Source of the DNA: BJHL01 sp040378885
GTDB lineage: Bacteria; Planctomycetota; Phycisphaerae; Phycisphaerales; UBA1924
Reading direction: 5' to 3'
Length of the DNA: 64,000 nucleotides
Assembly: GCA_046316615.1 (NCBI GenBank)
Contig: JBKDAN010000016.1
Coordinates: forward strand, 166,422-230,421
The notes under the pieces were generated by a model. It was given only the letters and a program-made list of their open reading frames with translations, was not told where the DNA came from and did no database searches. Position numbers and translations under genes: made by a program. Shown one piece after another: positions 31,278 through 40,211 of this stretch. Within the stretch, counting starts at the first letter, position 1. Every line of letters starts with the position of its first letter.

Positions 31278-33878
31278 TCACTCTTCTTCCACCGGCGTCA
31301 CATCCCGCTCCTCCACGCCCTCACGCTTCGGAGTCTCCGCAGGCTGCGGCGCAAACGTCGTCACCGCCTGGTTGATGTTGATCGACTGCGGAGTCAGCGT
31401 CGGAATATCTGAGCGAATCTTCGCCGCCGACTGCGGCCCCTGCGTCAGCAGTCGCAGATCCTCAAACCCAGGATCACGCAGAATCCGCGGCGTCAGGAAG
31501 ACATACAGCCGCGTCTGGCGGTCGTTCTTCCGCGTGTCGCTAAAGAGCAATCCCACCAGCGGAATATCGCCAATCAGCGGAATCTTCGCGACAGTCTTGC
31601 CGTTGGTGTCAACCACCAGTCCGCCGACGACCACCGTCGAATCACTCGGCACCGTCACGCTCTTACTGTCGATGTTGTTCGTCTGCTTAGGGGGCGGGGT
31701 GGAGCCGTTGCTTTCGCCCGTGAAGCTCGACAGCTCGATCTCATACTCCAAACGCAAGTAGCCCGCATCGGAAATCTGCGGCTTGACCTTCAGCTTCGTG
31801 CCTGCCTCGGCGTAACCGCCGAACGTCACGTTGGTGTTGTCTCCTGTTCCGCCGCCGCTGCCACCCACAAGCGTCGTCGTCGTATACGGCTGCTGGTCCA
31901 GACTCACCACGTTGGCTTCTTCGTTGTCATCCACCAGCAGTTGCGGCGAACTGATCACGCGAGAATCCGTCTCGTTCGCCAGCGCCGTCATGATGATCGG
32001 CACCTGATCGCTCTTGATAATCGCCGCCGTGAAGCCGCTCAGACCCGGGGTCACCGTCTTGCGATTGAGAATCGGCTGGCTCCCAGTCGTGCCCAGTGTG
32101 CCAAGCCCAAAGTTCGTGTTCAGCACGCCGCCTGTGCCGTTGGCATTGATGAGCTGCGTCTCAAACGCCAGTCGCGTGCGATCGTCAGTCGTCACCGCCA
32201 CGATCTTCGCTTCGATGTACACCTGCAACCGCCGACGATCCAGCTTCTGAATGAGCTTCGCAAATTCCGCCTGCTGCCCCGCCTTGGCCTTCACGAGAAT
32301 CTGGTTGTTCGCCTCGTCAGCGATCACAAACCCGCTGTCCAGGCTCAGTCCCGAGCCGTCGCTGCTCGTACCCGGCGGGTTCTGAATTTGAATCACCGGT
32401 GCGGAGCGGCCGCCGCCATCAGGCAGCAGCGCACTCGTTCCCAGCGGCTGCGTGTTCGAAATCAGATTCTGAATCACTTCCGCGACATCAATCGCCTTCG
32501 CGTCATTGACCTTGTACACCTCAACCGTCACGCGGTCCGACTTGGTGTCCAGTTCCTTGATCAGCGCATCCAGCCGCTCCTGCTGCTCAGGCGTGCCGTA
32601 ATAGATGATGTTCCCGCGCGACTCATCCACCACCATCACAGGCCCGCCGATCGCGAACGCCTGGTTGGCGTTTTGCCCGCCGAACTGTTGATTGAAATTC
32701 TGATTGAAGTTCTGGTTGAGCGGATCCGTCGCCGTCGCGATCGTCGTCACCTCACCCAGCCCCTGCGCCCGCGCCATGTCCGCAATCTGCCGCGCCGCAG
32801 ACCCCGCGAAGTACTGACGCGGCACCAGCGCGTTGCGCACATCGATGATGGTCAGAATGTTCTTGACCGCATCAATCTCCGCCGGCAACCCGCGGAAGAT
32901 CAGCGCATTCCCCTGCGGGTCCACCGTCAAACGGTCACCCATGTTGTTCAGCGTCGCGCCCGTCTGTCCGGGCACGCCCGTGTTCTGCGGCTGAATGATC
33001 CCCTGCCCCGCATCCTGTCCGCGCGAGGGCTGTGCAAGCTGTCCCACCAGTTGCAACGCACGCTCACGCGCAACCGGCGCCGAAATGTGCGTCAGGGGCA
33101 GTCGAATGAACTGCGCCTTGTTGAACTCTTCAATGATCCGGCTGATCAACTCTTCCGCCGCTGCCAGCTTGCGGGGCGTATCCGTCGCGATGATGATGCC
33201 CAGCTCATCAAGATACGTGAAAGGCCGCGCGGGCGAACCTGCCGATGCGCCACCCTGCGGTTCAATCGCGGGCTTGATCGCACTGGGACGAATGTTGGGC
33301 GTCGTGAACACGCGCGTTGTGGGCGTCTCGCCCGCGATCACCGGCTTCAGTTCACCAATCGGCGCAACCGTCCACACCCCGAAGCGATCCTGCGTGATCG
33401 TGAAATTCTGCTGCTCCAGCAGCATATCAAGCAAGCCAATCAGCTCCGACTTCTTGACAGGCACCGGCGCGTTGAAAACAACCGTGCTCGACAACTGCCC
33501 CCGAATCACCACATTGATCTGGAGGCTCGTCGCAACCAGATCCACCAGCGTCGTCAGTTCCACCGGATCCGTGAACGCGCTGAGCGTCACAAGCTCGTTC
33601 ATGTCCACCGGAGCCTGTACAGCCTGCACCTGATCGTTCGGGTTCACCACCTTGAACCCGTCGCCATCCGCCTTCACTTCAATGGGCTTCATTTCGCCCT
33701 TGCCACCGTGCTTGGACTCTGCCTTGACTTCACCCTTGGAAGGCTGCTTGGTTTCCCCGCGCTCAGACTTCGCTTCCGGCACCGGCTTGGCCTGCACCTG
33801 CGCATGGCCGGGCCCCGCCGCCAATCCGGCAAGAGCGATCAAAAGTGCGGCAGTTGCCTGTTGCGTGTAACGAGCCAT
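31278..33878 (-). CDS. gspD: type II secretion secretin GspD
   Basis: 866 aa from ATG 33878, with GGAG 6 bases upstream and a signal peptide (ATAALLIALAGLAAGPGHAQ). Charged linker, an N0 domain (PVDMNELVTLSAF), several N-domains (NALIFRGLPAEID, DESRGNIIYYGTPEQQ, EANNQILVKAKAGQQAE), then the secretin beta-barrel (VYIEAKIVAV, LLVDDNEEANVV, VGGLVVDTNGKTVAKIPLIGDIPLVGLLF in pieces, RLYVFLTPRI). Forms the outer-membrane exit ring. Co-transcribed with gspE. It may export the dockerin-tailed proteins of this window (inference). Confidence 0.94.
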   Translation of the reverse strand: MARYTQQATAALLIALAGLAAGPGHAQVQAKPVPEAKSERGETKQPSKGEVKAESKHGGKGEMKPIEVKADGDGFKVVNPNDQVQAVQAPVDMNELVTLSAFTDPVELTTLVDLVATSLQINVVIRGQLSSTVVFNAPVPVKKSELIGLLDMLLEQQNFTITQDRFGVWTVAPIGELKPVIAGETPTTRVFTTPNIRPSAIKPAIEPQGGASAGSPARPFTYLDELGIIIATDTPRKLAAAEELISRIIEEFNKAQFIRLPLTHISAPVARERALQLVGQLAQPSRGQDAGQGIIQPQNTGVPGQTGATLNNMGDRLTVDPQGNALIFRGLPAEIDAVKNILTIIDVRNALVPRQYFAGSAARQIADMARAQGLGEVTTIATATDPLNQNFNQNFNQQFGGQNANQAFAIGGPVMVVDESRGNIIYYGTPEQQERLDALIKELDTKSDRVTVEVYKVNDAKAIDVAEVIQNLISNTQPLGTSALLPDGGGRSAPVIQIQNPPGTSSDGSGLSLDSGFVIADEANNQILVKAKAGQQAEFAKLIQKLDRRRLQVYIEAKIVAVTTDDRTRLAFETQLINANGTGGVLNTNFGLGTLGTTGSQPILNRKTVTPGLSGFTAAIIKSDQVPIIMTALANETDSRVISSPQLLVDDNEEANVVSLDQQPYTTTTLVGGSGGGTGDNTNVTFGGYAEAGTKLKVKPQISDAGYLRLEYEIELSSFTGESNGSTPPPKQTNNIDSKSVTVPSDSTVVVGGLVVDTNGKTVAKIPLIGDIPLVGLLFSDTRKNDRQTRLYVFLTPRILRDPGFEDLRLLTQGPQSAAKIRSDIPTLTPQSININQAVTTFAPQPAETPKREGVEERDVTPVEEE

Positions 33879-33998
33879 GCAGTTCTCCGTCCTTCCCAAT
33901 CCGTCAGCGTAAGGGCGATAATCGTCCCAAGGCAGCCGAGTCTGCACCCAGCCGCATCGGGTCTTGGCCCGTGCTTCCAAAACGCCTTTATCGACGCC

Positions 33999-34016
33999 TC
34001 ACGCTCGCAAGCGTGA
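33999..34016. promoter_or_regulatory. inverted repeat between gspD and the cobalamin-type binding protein gene
   Basis: Perfect 7-bp arms TCACGCT / AGCGTGA with a 4-base loop. It overlaps the expected -35 region of the plus-strand gene, so it is a possible operator. Confidence 0.45.
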
Positions 34017-34022
34017 CTCGTC

Positions 34023-34030
34023 TTGGTATA
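34023..34030 (+). promoter_or_regulatory. extended -10 box, near-leaderless
   Basis: GGTATAGT (with TTGG just before) forms an extended -10 box only 7 bases before the ATG at 34038. The mRNA start would lie at or next to the start codon. Confidence 0.6.
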
Positions 34031-34037
34031 GTCGCCC

Positions 34038-35018
34038 ATGCGTGTCGTCAGCCTCCTGCCCTCCGCCACGGAGATCGCTTGCCTCATCGGTGCCCGCGAT
34101 CTGCTCGTCGGCAGAAGCCACGAATGCGATTTTCCCGCCGGACTCAACCACCTCCCGGTCCTGACCGCACCCAAAGTCACCGCGACTGACCCAGCCGCCA
34201 TTGACCAGCAAGTGCGCGAAGCGATGCAGAGCCGGTCAGGGCCCCAGTCGCTGTATCACTTGTTCGCCGACCGTCTGGCTGCGCTCGCCCCCGACGTGAT
34301 CCTCACCCAGGACCTCTGCGAGGTCTGCTCCATCGACCTCGCCACCGTCCGCTCCGTCGCCGCCAGCCTGCCCAAGCCCCCGGCCATCGTCAGTCTCAAC
34401 CCCCATTCGGTCGAAGGCGTCCTCGACGACATCCTGACCGTCGGCCGCGCACTTAACCTGGAAGCCAGCGCAACCCAAGCCGTCGTCCGCCTCCGCGAAC
34501 GCCTCTACGACGCCAACGAGTTCGTCAACCCCTTCGACGACGGCCCCGTCGTCGCTTTCCTCGAGTGGACCGACCCCCTCTTCTGCGCCGGCCACTGGAC
34601 CGTCCAGCTCATCGAACGTGCCGGCGCCCAGCACCCCTGGAACCCCACCGTCCCCAAGAAAGATGCCGGTGCCGCCACCGGTCCCCAAAGCGGCGAACGC
34701 CTCGCCGGCAAAAGCAAGCGCATGCCCGAGGAACTCCTCGTCGCGGGACAGCCCCAGCACCTCATCATCTGCCCCTGCGGCATGGACGTCAAAGCCACCC
34801 GCGCCTGCGTCGACGCCCTGAGCCTCAAGCCTTGGTGGCACCAGCTCCCCGCCGTCAAAAACCACCGCGTCGCCCTCGTCGACGGCAACCAGTACTTCAA
34901 CCGCCCCGGCCCCCGCCTCATCGACGCGTACGAGTGGCTCGTCGGCTGGCTGCAGAACCGCCCCAACCTCATCCCGCCCGACTTCGCTTGGCTCGACTGG
35001 GACAACCGCACCCGCTGA
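34038..35018 (+). CDS. BtuF-like periplasmic-binding-fold protein (cobalamin-type), no signal peptide
   Basis: 326 aa. RVVSLLPSATEIACLIGA at residues 2-19 and DVILTQDLCEVCSID are typical of the cobalamin/iron-siderophore binding fold. EWTDPLFCAGHWTVQLIERAG and ICPCGMDVKAT are also family phrases. There is no export signal, as in a known subgroup of cytoplasmic 'cobalamin-binding' homologues. Permease and ATPase partners are absent nearby. The function may be a cytosolic corrinoid-related role, unproven. Confidence 0.85.
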   Translation: MRVVSLLPSATEIACLIGARDLLVGRSHECDFPAGLNHLPVLTAPKVTATDPAAIDQQVREAMQSRSGPQSLYHLFADRLAALAPDVILTQDLCEVCSIDLATVRSVAASLPKPPAIVSLNPHSVEGVLDDILTVGRALNLEASATQAVVRLRERLYDANEFVNPFDDGPVVAFLEWTDPLFCAGHWTVQLIERAGAQHPWNPTVPKKDAGAATGPQSGERLAGKSKRMPEELLVAGQPQHLIICPCGMDVKATRACVDALSLKPWWHQLPAVKNHRVALVDGNQYFNRPGPRLIDAYEWLVGWLQNRPNLIPPDFAWLDWDNRTR

Positions 35019-35095
35019 GTCAGCGAGAGCTCACCCGCCTTGACGGGTGTGGTAATCTCGCTTCGATTTCGCTGCACCGCTCACTGGAGATCGTC

Positions 35096-35905
35096 ATGCG
35101 CCTCACCGCCGCCGCCACGCTGCTCGCCGCCCTCATTGCTGGCTCCGCTCAGGCCGCGCCCGACGTCCGCGTCACTGTCACCGGCGTGGTCGAAAGCAAC
35201 GGCTTCGCCACCGGCACCTTCGCCGGCATAGCCGCGGGTGCCCCGGTCACCATGACCATCGACCTGGACTCCACCAACTTCCTCGACAGCCCCAACCTGC
35301 CGGGCCGCACCCGCGGCTATCGCTTCACGCGCGACCAGTTCTCACTCCGTGTCGGCAGCGTCACCACGTCGCTCCGCATCAGCCCAGCCCCGCAGGCCTT
35401 CTTCTGTCTCCGCAACAACGACCCGCGCGTCGATGGTTTCTTTCTCTCACAAGGCACCGACATCGATGTGCAGATCCCCCTGCAGATGACCCCCAACAAC
35501 TACGGCATCGCCTTCAGCCGCACTTTCGGCAACATCCCGCCCGTCGGCCCCGACCCCACGCTCCAGAATCTCAATCTGCGCGATGCAGTCGGCACGTGGG
35601 CCTTCGACAATATCTCTTCCTACAACTTCACCGTCGAACTCAACGACAACATCACGCCGCTCATCCTGGCGTACCAGACCATCACTATCGCCCTCATTCC
35701 GCAGGGCTGCGACTCCATCGACTTCAACAACAACCAAGTCTTCCCCGAAGACCAGGACGTCATCGACTTCTTCAACGTCCTCTCAGGCGGCCCCTGCAGC
35801 CCCGGCAACACCTGCAGCGATATCGACTTCAACAACAACCAGGTCTTCCCCGAAGATCAGGACGTCATCGACTTCTTCACCGTCCTCGCCGGCGGCAGTT
35901 GCTAA
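35096..35905 (+). CDS. secreted protein with two GC-type dockerin repeats
   Basis: 269 aa. Starts at ATG 35096, with GGAG 6 bases upstream. Signal peptide RLTAAATLLAALIAGSAQAA. The mature N-terminal domain (about 20-200; TVTGVVESNGFATGTFAGI, PVTMTIDLDS) looks like an all-beta PEP-CTERM-type domain of unknown function. Two tandem tails IDFNNNQVFPEDQDVIDFF end in GGSC. It has Gln in place of Gly in the NNNG position of both repeats. Confidence 0.88.
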   Translation: MRLTAAATLLAALIAGSAQAAPDVRVTVTGVVESNGFATGTFAGIAAGAPVTMTIDLDSTNFLDSPNLPGRTRGYRFTRDQFSLRVGSVTTSLRISPAPQAFFCLRNNDPRVDGFFLSQGTDIDVQIPLQMTPNNYGIAFSRTFGNIPPVGPDPTLQNLNLRDAVGTWAFDNISSYNFTVELNDNITPLILAYQTITIALIPQGCDSIDFNNNQVFPEDQDVIDFFNVLSGGPCSPGNTCSDIDFNNNQVFPEDQDVIDFFTVLAGGSC

Positions 35906-35912
35906 GTTGGTG

Positions 35913-35933
35913 GCCCGCCCCTCCGGGGCGGGC
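35913..35933. terminator. GC-rich hairpin after dockerin gene
   Basis: Perfect 9-bp stem GCCCGCCCC / GGGGCGGGC with a TCC loop and no T run. A near-identical hairpin is at 47831-47849, so this may be a dispersed palindromic element acting as a terminator. Confidence 0.6.
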
Positions 35934-35944
35934 GCATGCCCATA

Positions 35945-36811
35945 TCAATCGCACGCAATGCCGAGAATCCACCCCTCCCGCATCACCACATCTTCATCCA
36001 CGAGCCCCGCCGGCCGCGCCAGCACATCGCGAGCTTGAGCCGCCCACTCCACCATCGCCCGCACCTGCTTCGCGTCTCGGTAGTCTTCGCTCGTGTCCGC
36101 CCGTACCCGCTCCACCTGTGTCGCCGGCCACACCTCCGCGAAGACCACGGCATCAGCGGCAACCGCCTCATCCCACCGCGTTTCAAAGGGCCACAACACC
36201 GCCCGCTTCGCCAGCCGCTCATCGCGCAGCAGTCTGCCCACGCACGCCAAACCCGTGATCGTCTGCGATCCCACGCTGGCCGGGTACGCACACTTGAACG
36301 CGCTCTGAATCCGTCCCCATTCCTTCACCCGCGCCAGCGCAGCACGCTCCACCACGCGAAATTCTGCCTTCCCCGTCACCGGCCTTCTCGTCGGCAAGTC
36401 CGGTTCATCCACGCTCGCGGCCCTGCCCCAAAACGGCCCCACACCGCCGCGCAGCGCAAGCTCGCGGTTGAGCTGCGCCGCGACAGCAAAGCGATTGCTC
36501 ACGCCCGCCTGCGTCTCCGTCACGCGATCTGCCATCATCGCGCACAGCTCGCGACCACTGGGAAGCCCGCTATCCGCCGGATATCCAAACGCAAAGTCCA
36601 TCCCCACCAGCACGCGACCCTTGCACAGGCACAAGCCCGCCACCAGTTCCTGCGCGGCCAGCCGCGTCGCGCAGTGCTGCACCGCTGCCGCGCCGCCATC
36701 ATTCCAGGCCACATGACCGTCATTCCACGCCACGTGAATGGTGTCCGGCCCGGGCCTCGTCACCCCGCTCGTCGCCGACCAATCCACCATGATGACACGA
36801 TCAAACCGCAT
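35945..36811 (-). CDS. conserved hypothetical, possibly RNase H-like (DUF429-type) fold
   Basis: 288 aa from ATG 36811 (MRFDRVIMVDWSATS). IMVDWSA at residues 7-13 and VLVGMDFAFGYP are reminiscent of the acidic strands of ribonuclease H-like proteins of the DUF429 kind, with Asp10 and Asp near 70 as candidate metal ligands. C-terminal AVVFAEVWPATQ is a similar phrase. HVAWNDG is repeated twice in tandem near residue 25-40. Function unknown. Divergent from the peptide-binding protein gene 50 bases away. Confidence 0.65.
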   Translation of the reverse strand: MRFDRVIMVDWSATSGVTRPGPDTIHVAWNDGHVAWNDGGAAAVQHCATRLAAQELVAGLCLCKGRVLVGMDFAFGYPADSGLPSGRELCAMMADRVTETQAGVSNRFAVAAQLNRELALRGGVGPFWGRAASVDEPDLPTRRPVTGKAEFRVVERAALARVKEWGRIQSAFKCAYPASVGSQTITGLACVGRLLRDERLAKRAVLWPFETRWDEAVAADAVVFAEVWPATQVERVRADTSEDYRDAKQVRAMVEWAAQARDVLARPAGLVDEDVVMREGWILGIACD

Positions 36812-36860
36812 GCGATGCACGCATTGTGTGCGCGCCGCTCCCGCCCCTCTACCGTTCCCC

Positions 36861-38768
36861 ATGCTCCGTCTCGCGCTCCCGCTCGTCCTCCTCCTCGCCA
36901 CGCTCCTGGGCGTGCTCGCCATGGACAAGCCCGCGCCCAAAGCCGACTTCACCTTCATCAACCGTGGCGACGTCAGCACGCTCGATCTCGCGACTATCTC
37001 ATGGATGCAAGACCTCCGCGTCGCCCGCATCGTCTACGAAGGCCTCACCCGCAACGACATCTTCACCGACAACTTCCAAAGCGAGCCCGCCGTCGCAGAG
37101 AAGTGGGACATCTCGCCCGACAACCTCACCTACACCTTCCACCTGCGCAAAGACGCGAAATGGACCAACGGCTCGCCCGTCACCGCCCGCGACTTCCACT
37201 ACTCCTGGCGTCGCAGCATGACGCCCGACCTCGCGGGCGACTACATCAAACTCTTCGCCCTCATCAAGGGCGGCAAGTCCTTCATCGCGTGGCGCACCGA
37301 GCAGGTCAAGGCCTTCGCCGCCCGCCCCGAGCAAGGCGAAGCCCGCCGCACCGCCGCGCTCGCACTCTGGGAACAAACCAAAACCAAGTTCGATGAACTC
37401 GTCGCCATCAAAGTGATCGATGATCACACGTTGCAGGTCACGCTCGAGCGTCCCACGCCCTACTTCCTGGACTTGACCGGCTTCGTCCCCTTCTACCCCG
37501 TCTATCCGCCTCTGGTCGAAGCCCATACTTCCGTTGATCCTGTGACTGCCGCCATCAAGACGCGCCCCGACTGGACCAAGCCGCCGCTGCTCGTCACCAA
37601 CGGCCCCTTCGAACTCGTGACGTGGCGCTTCAAACGCGACATGCGATTTGAGCAGAACCCTCACTACTGGGGCAAATCCTCGCTGCATATCCGCTCCATC
37701 GCCATCCCCAGCATCCAAGACGGCAACGCGCAGGTCCTCGCCTTCAAGACCGGCTCCGTCGACTGGGTGAGCGACGTCACCCCGCAGTACCGCGGCGAGA
37801 TGCTCAACGCCAAGCGCGAGTTCTACAACGAGCACGCCGACGCTGTCGCCGCGCTGCGCGCCCAAGGGCTGGACCCGATGGAAGTTGACCGCCGCCTGCC
37901 GCCTGACCCTCGCAAAAACATCCACGCCTTCCCCGCCTTCGGCACCTACTTCTACAACTTCAACTGCCTGGAGCGCCTGTCCGATGGCCGCCCCAACCCG
38001 TTCTTTGACCCCAGAGTCCGCAAGGCCTTCGCCCTCACCATCGACAAGGAAGCCGTCACGCAGAACATCCGCCGCAGCGGCGAGCCCGTGGCCCACACGC
38101 TCATTCCGCCCAGCGCGCTGCCGGGTTACGAAAGCCCCAAGGGCCTGCCCTACAACCCCCAGCTCGCACGCGAACTGCTCGCCCAGGCGGGCTATCCCAA
38201 CGGCCAGGGCCTGCCCGCCATCGAACTGATGTTCAACAAAGAAGGCGGCCACGATCTCATCGCCCAGTCAGTCGCGAAAGACTGGGAACGCGAACTGGGC
38301 GTTCGCATCCGCCTGCAGATGAAAGAAATCAAGGTCTTCCGCGAAGATCTCAAGAACGGGAACTTCATGATCAGCCGGGCTGGCTGGTTCGGCGACTACG
38401 GCGACCCGACCACCTTCCTCGACATCAACGAAACCGGCAACGGGAACAACGACCGCAAGTTCAGTGAGCCCGCCTACGACGCGCTGCTTGCCCAGGCCCG
38501 CGACGAAACCGACCCCTCCCGCCGACTCGCCATCCTCTCGCAAGCCGAGCGCCTGCTCATCGAAGAGCATTTCCCCCTCGTGCCGGTTTTCCACTACGTC
38601 CAGCTCTATCTGTTTGATCCCCACCGCGTCACCGGCATCAGCTCCCACCCGCGGCAGGAACAGAACATGTATCGCATCGATGTCTTGGGCGATGGACTGG
38701 GCGCCGACGTTCCGATTCCGATGCGCAAGGGCGAGGAAGGCAAAGGCCGCTTCCAACTGGGCCGCTGA
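36861..38768 (+). CDS. peptide ABC transporter substrate-binding protein (OppA/DppA family)
   Basis: 635 aa from ATG 36861. Hydrophobic signal RLALPLVLLLATLLGVLA. Family phrases: TFINRGDVSTLDLATIS, YEGLTRND, WDISPDNLTYTFHLRKDAKWTNGSPVTARDF in pieces, RPTPYFLDLTGF, FDPRVRKAFALTIDKEAV, LLAQAGYPNGQGLP, and AGWFGDYGDPTTFL. Binds oligopeptides in the periplasm. There is no permease or ATPase gene next to it, so it may serve a distant transporter. Ends at a strong bidirectional terminator. Confidence 0.93.
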   Translation: MLRLALPLVLLLATLLGVLAMDKPAPKADFTFINRGDVSTLDLATISWMQDLRVARIVYEGLTRNDIFTDNFQSEPAVAEKWDISPDNLTYTFHLRKDAKWTNGSPVTARDFHYSWRRSMTPDLAGDYIKLFALIKGGKSFIAWRTEQVKAFAARPEQGEARRTAALALWEQTKTKFDELVAIKVIDDHTLQVTLERPTPYFLDLTGFVPFYPVYPPLVEAHTSVDPVTAAIKTRPDWTKPPLLVTNGPFELVTWRFKRDMRFEQNPHYWGKSSLHIRSIAIPSIQDGNAQVLAFKTGSVDWVSDVTPQYRGEMLNAKREFYNEHADAVAALRAQGLDPMEVDRRLPPDPRKNIHAFPAFGTYFYNFNCLERLSDGRPNPFFDPRVRKAFALTIDKEAVTQNIRRSGEPVAHTLIPPSALPGYESPKGLPYNPQLARELLAQAGYPNGQGLPAIELMFNKEGGHDLIAQSVAKDWERELGVRIRLQMKEIKVFREDLKNGNFMISRAGWFGDYGDPTTFLDINETGNGNNDRKFSEPAYDALLAQARDETDPSRRLAILSQAERLLIEEHFPLVPVFHYVQLYLFDPHRVTGISSHPRQEQNMYRIDVLGDGLGADVPIPMRKGEEGKGRFQLGR

Positions 38769-38792
38769 GCCCGTCCAGCCACCATCCCCAGG

Positions 38793-38820
38793 AAAAAAGC
38801 CAGCGCACCCGCGCTGGCTT
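38793..38820. terminator. bidirectional terminator between convergent genes
   Basis: 10-bp stem AAGCCAGCGC / GCGCTGGCTT with an ACCC loop. Read on the minus strand it is followed by a run of T (six), so it serves the minus-strand gene ending at 38888 well. Confidence 0.85.
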
Positions 38821-38887
38821 CCCTGTCTCTCTTTGTGGTCTTTGTGTCTTTGTGGTGAGCCTGCATTTGCCTTGCACGCCTCCGGCT

Positions 38888-39547
38888 TTACGCCGCGATG
38901 GTCGCCTGGCTCTGCTCGCCCCAGGGGCCGCGTTCGCCCGTGGGAGAGACCCACCGCAGCCAGTAGTACGCGGTTTTCCCCGCATCCGCGCTCGTGTACG
39001 GCACGGTGAACGGCGCACTGGTATCGACCGCGACGAATCGCAACTGGTCCGCGCTCGCGGGCGGCGTGGTGCCCACAAAGTGCCAGATCTCGCAGCCCAG
39101 CACGCCCGCGGGTTTGCTCTTGCGTGTGGGCGTGGTTTCATCCGCAAAGCGCAGCGTGTGCTGCAGGCGGGCTCCGCACTCGATGCTGCAAATGGGAGCG
39201 GTCGTCGGCGGACCGATGGGCGTGGGCTCGCTCGCGACGGTGATGCCCAGCGCGGCCTTCTCGGCGTCGCTGACGACCGCCGAAGCCTGCAACCGGCGCA
39301 CGAGCGGACGCACCGCTGCGGTCAGCCCCGCGCGAGCTTCGTCTTTGCTCTGCCGCGCAGCCTGGGCCGCGTTCTTGGCCGTGATGTGAGCCGCAAAGCC
39401 CGTGTTGAAGAGCGTCTGATTGGTCGTGACGGGCGTCAGGTCCGCAGCGGTCAACCCCAGCGAGGCCAAATTGGCGTTCGCATAGGTGACAAAGTTGGAA
39501 ACCCACGCCTGATAGTCAGCGTCCGGACCGGGTAGATAGTCTGCCAT
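38888..39547 (-). CDS. fibronectin-type-III-like hypothetical protein, paralogue of 43623-44315
   Basis: 219 aa from ATG 39547 (MADYLPGPDADYQAWV), AAAGG upstream. Helical N-terminal half (LASLGLTAADL, AHITAKNAAQAARQSKDEAR) and a C-terminal beta domain ending TAYYWLRWVSPTGERGPWGEQSQATIAA, like a fibronectin III repeat. The 43623-44315 protein has the same plan (start MPDYIP, end YYKVRYVSSRGQRGPWSNVASATVAA). No signal peptide. The two paralogues flank the large NTPase gene in opposite orientations. Function unknown. Confidence 0.75.
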   Translation of the reverse strand: MADYLPGPDADYQAWVSNFVTYANANLASLGLTAADLTPVTTNQTLFNTGFAAHITAKNAAQAARQSKDEARAGLTAAVRPLVRRLQASAVVSDAEKAALGITVASEPTPIGPPTTAPICSIECGARLQHTLRFADETTPTRKSKPAGVLGCEIWHFVGTTPPASADQLRFVAVDTSAPFTVPYTSADAGKTAYYWLRWVSPTGERGPWGEQSQATIAA

Positions 39548-40211
39548 GATGATGAGCCTTTCTGGTTGGCGGGGCCAACACATGCCTTGCGTCCTTTGGC
39601 GCCCCGCACGGAGCGCACCAGACACGCACGAATCTCGACGGCTCACCAACAAGCCCCCATGCACGCTGCACAGGACCACACCCGCAACCGCCCCGCCGCC
39701 CAGGCACGCCCGCAGGCCCGACGAAATTTCCTCGGCCAGCAAGCAGCACGACTTCACGTGTGCGAAGGAAAACCAAAGACAGGAAAGACAATTTCACCAC
39801 GGAGAGCACAGAGAGCACAGAGAAGAGGAAAACCTTGCGCCCCTCCCGCCCCCCGCCGCCGCCCACGTGTATCTATATCTAGCGGGGGTGCCGGGGGCGG
39901 CAGCCCCGGCATCAGAGTTGACATTGCGCGCATCCGCCGCAGCATCAGTCCTCAGCACGCAATCCACACCGCATTCTTCCGAATATAGGTGCAGGGCAAA
40001 CAACTGGGGGACATCGCAGACAAGTTCGTGGGGCACAATGAAGTCACTTGCAGGCACGTTTGCCGTCTTTGCCTGTCTGTGTTACACAGCCGCTCGATCT
40101 GCATCCACAGCGACCGACATCGGAAATGTGCTCGCCGCGTCGCATCTCCCGGTTGTGCGTTGATACGGTTTGCCGCGTCTTTACACGAGCTATCTCAAAG
40201 GGGCATGTTGC
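39548..40211. other. 664-base intergenic stretch with dispersed repeats
   Basis: Contains a purine-rich motif (CACCACGGAGAGCACAGAG near 39797, then a repeat of GAGCACAGAG) of a kind that recurs between genes, and an 8-bp hairpin TGCCGGGG/CCCCGGCA (39889-39911). A 41-codon ORF (40038-40163, MKSLAGTFAVFACLCYTAARS) has a signal-peptide-like start but a poor ribosome site, and I give it low weight. No other gene is visible. Confidence 0.45.
40038..40163 (+). CDS. possible small secreted peptide
   Basis: 41 codons, with a hydrophobic N-terminal stretch (SLAGTFAVFACLCYTAA) and no recognised family. It ends 48 bases before the NTPase gene on the same strand. Could be an accidental ORF. Listed because of its position in the accessory segment. 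Confidence 0.2.
   Translation: MKSLAGTFAVFACLCYTAARSASTATDIGNVLAASHLPVVR

Noticed and set aside
31941..34016. 691-aa plus-strand open frame
   Set aside because: Antisense to gspD, which has a full set of secretin motifs. The frame is Arg/His-rich, typical of shadow frames in GC-rich DNA.
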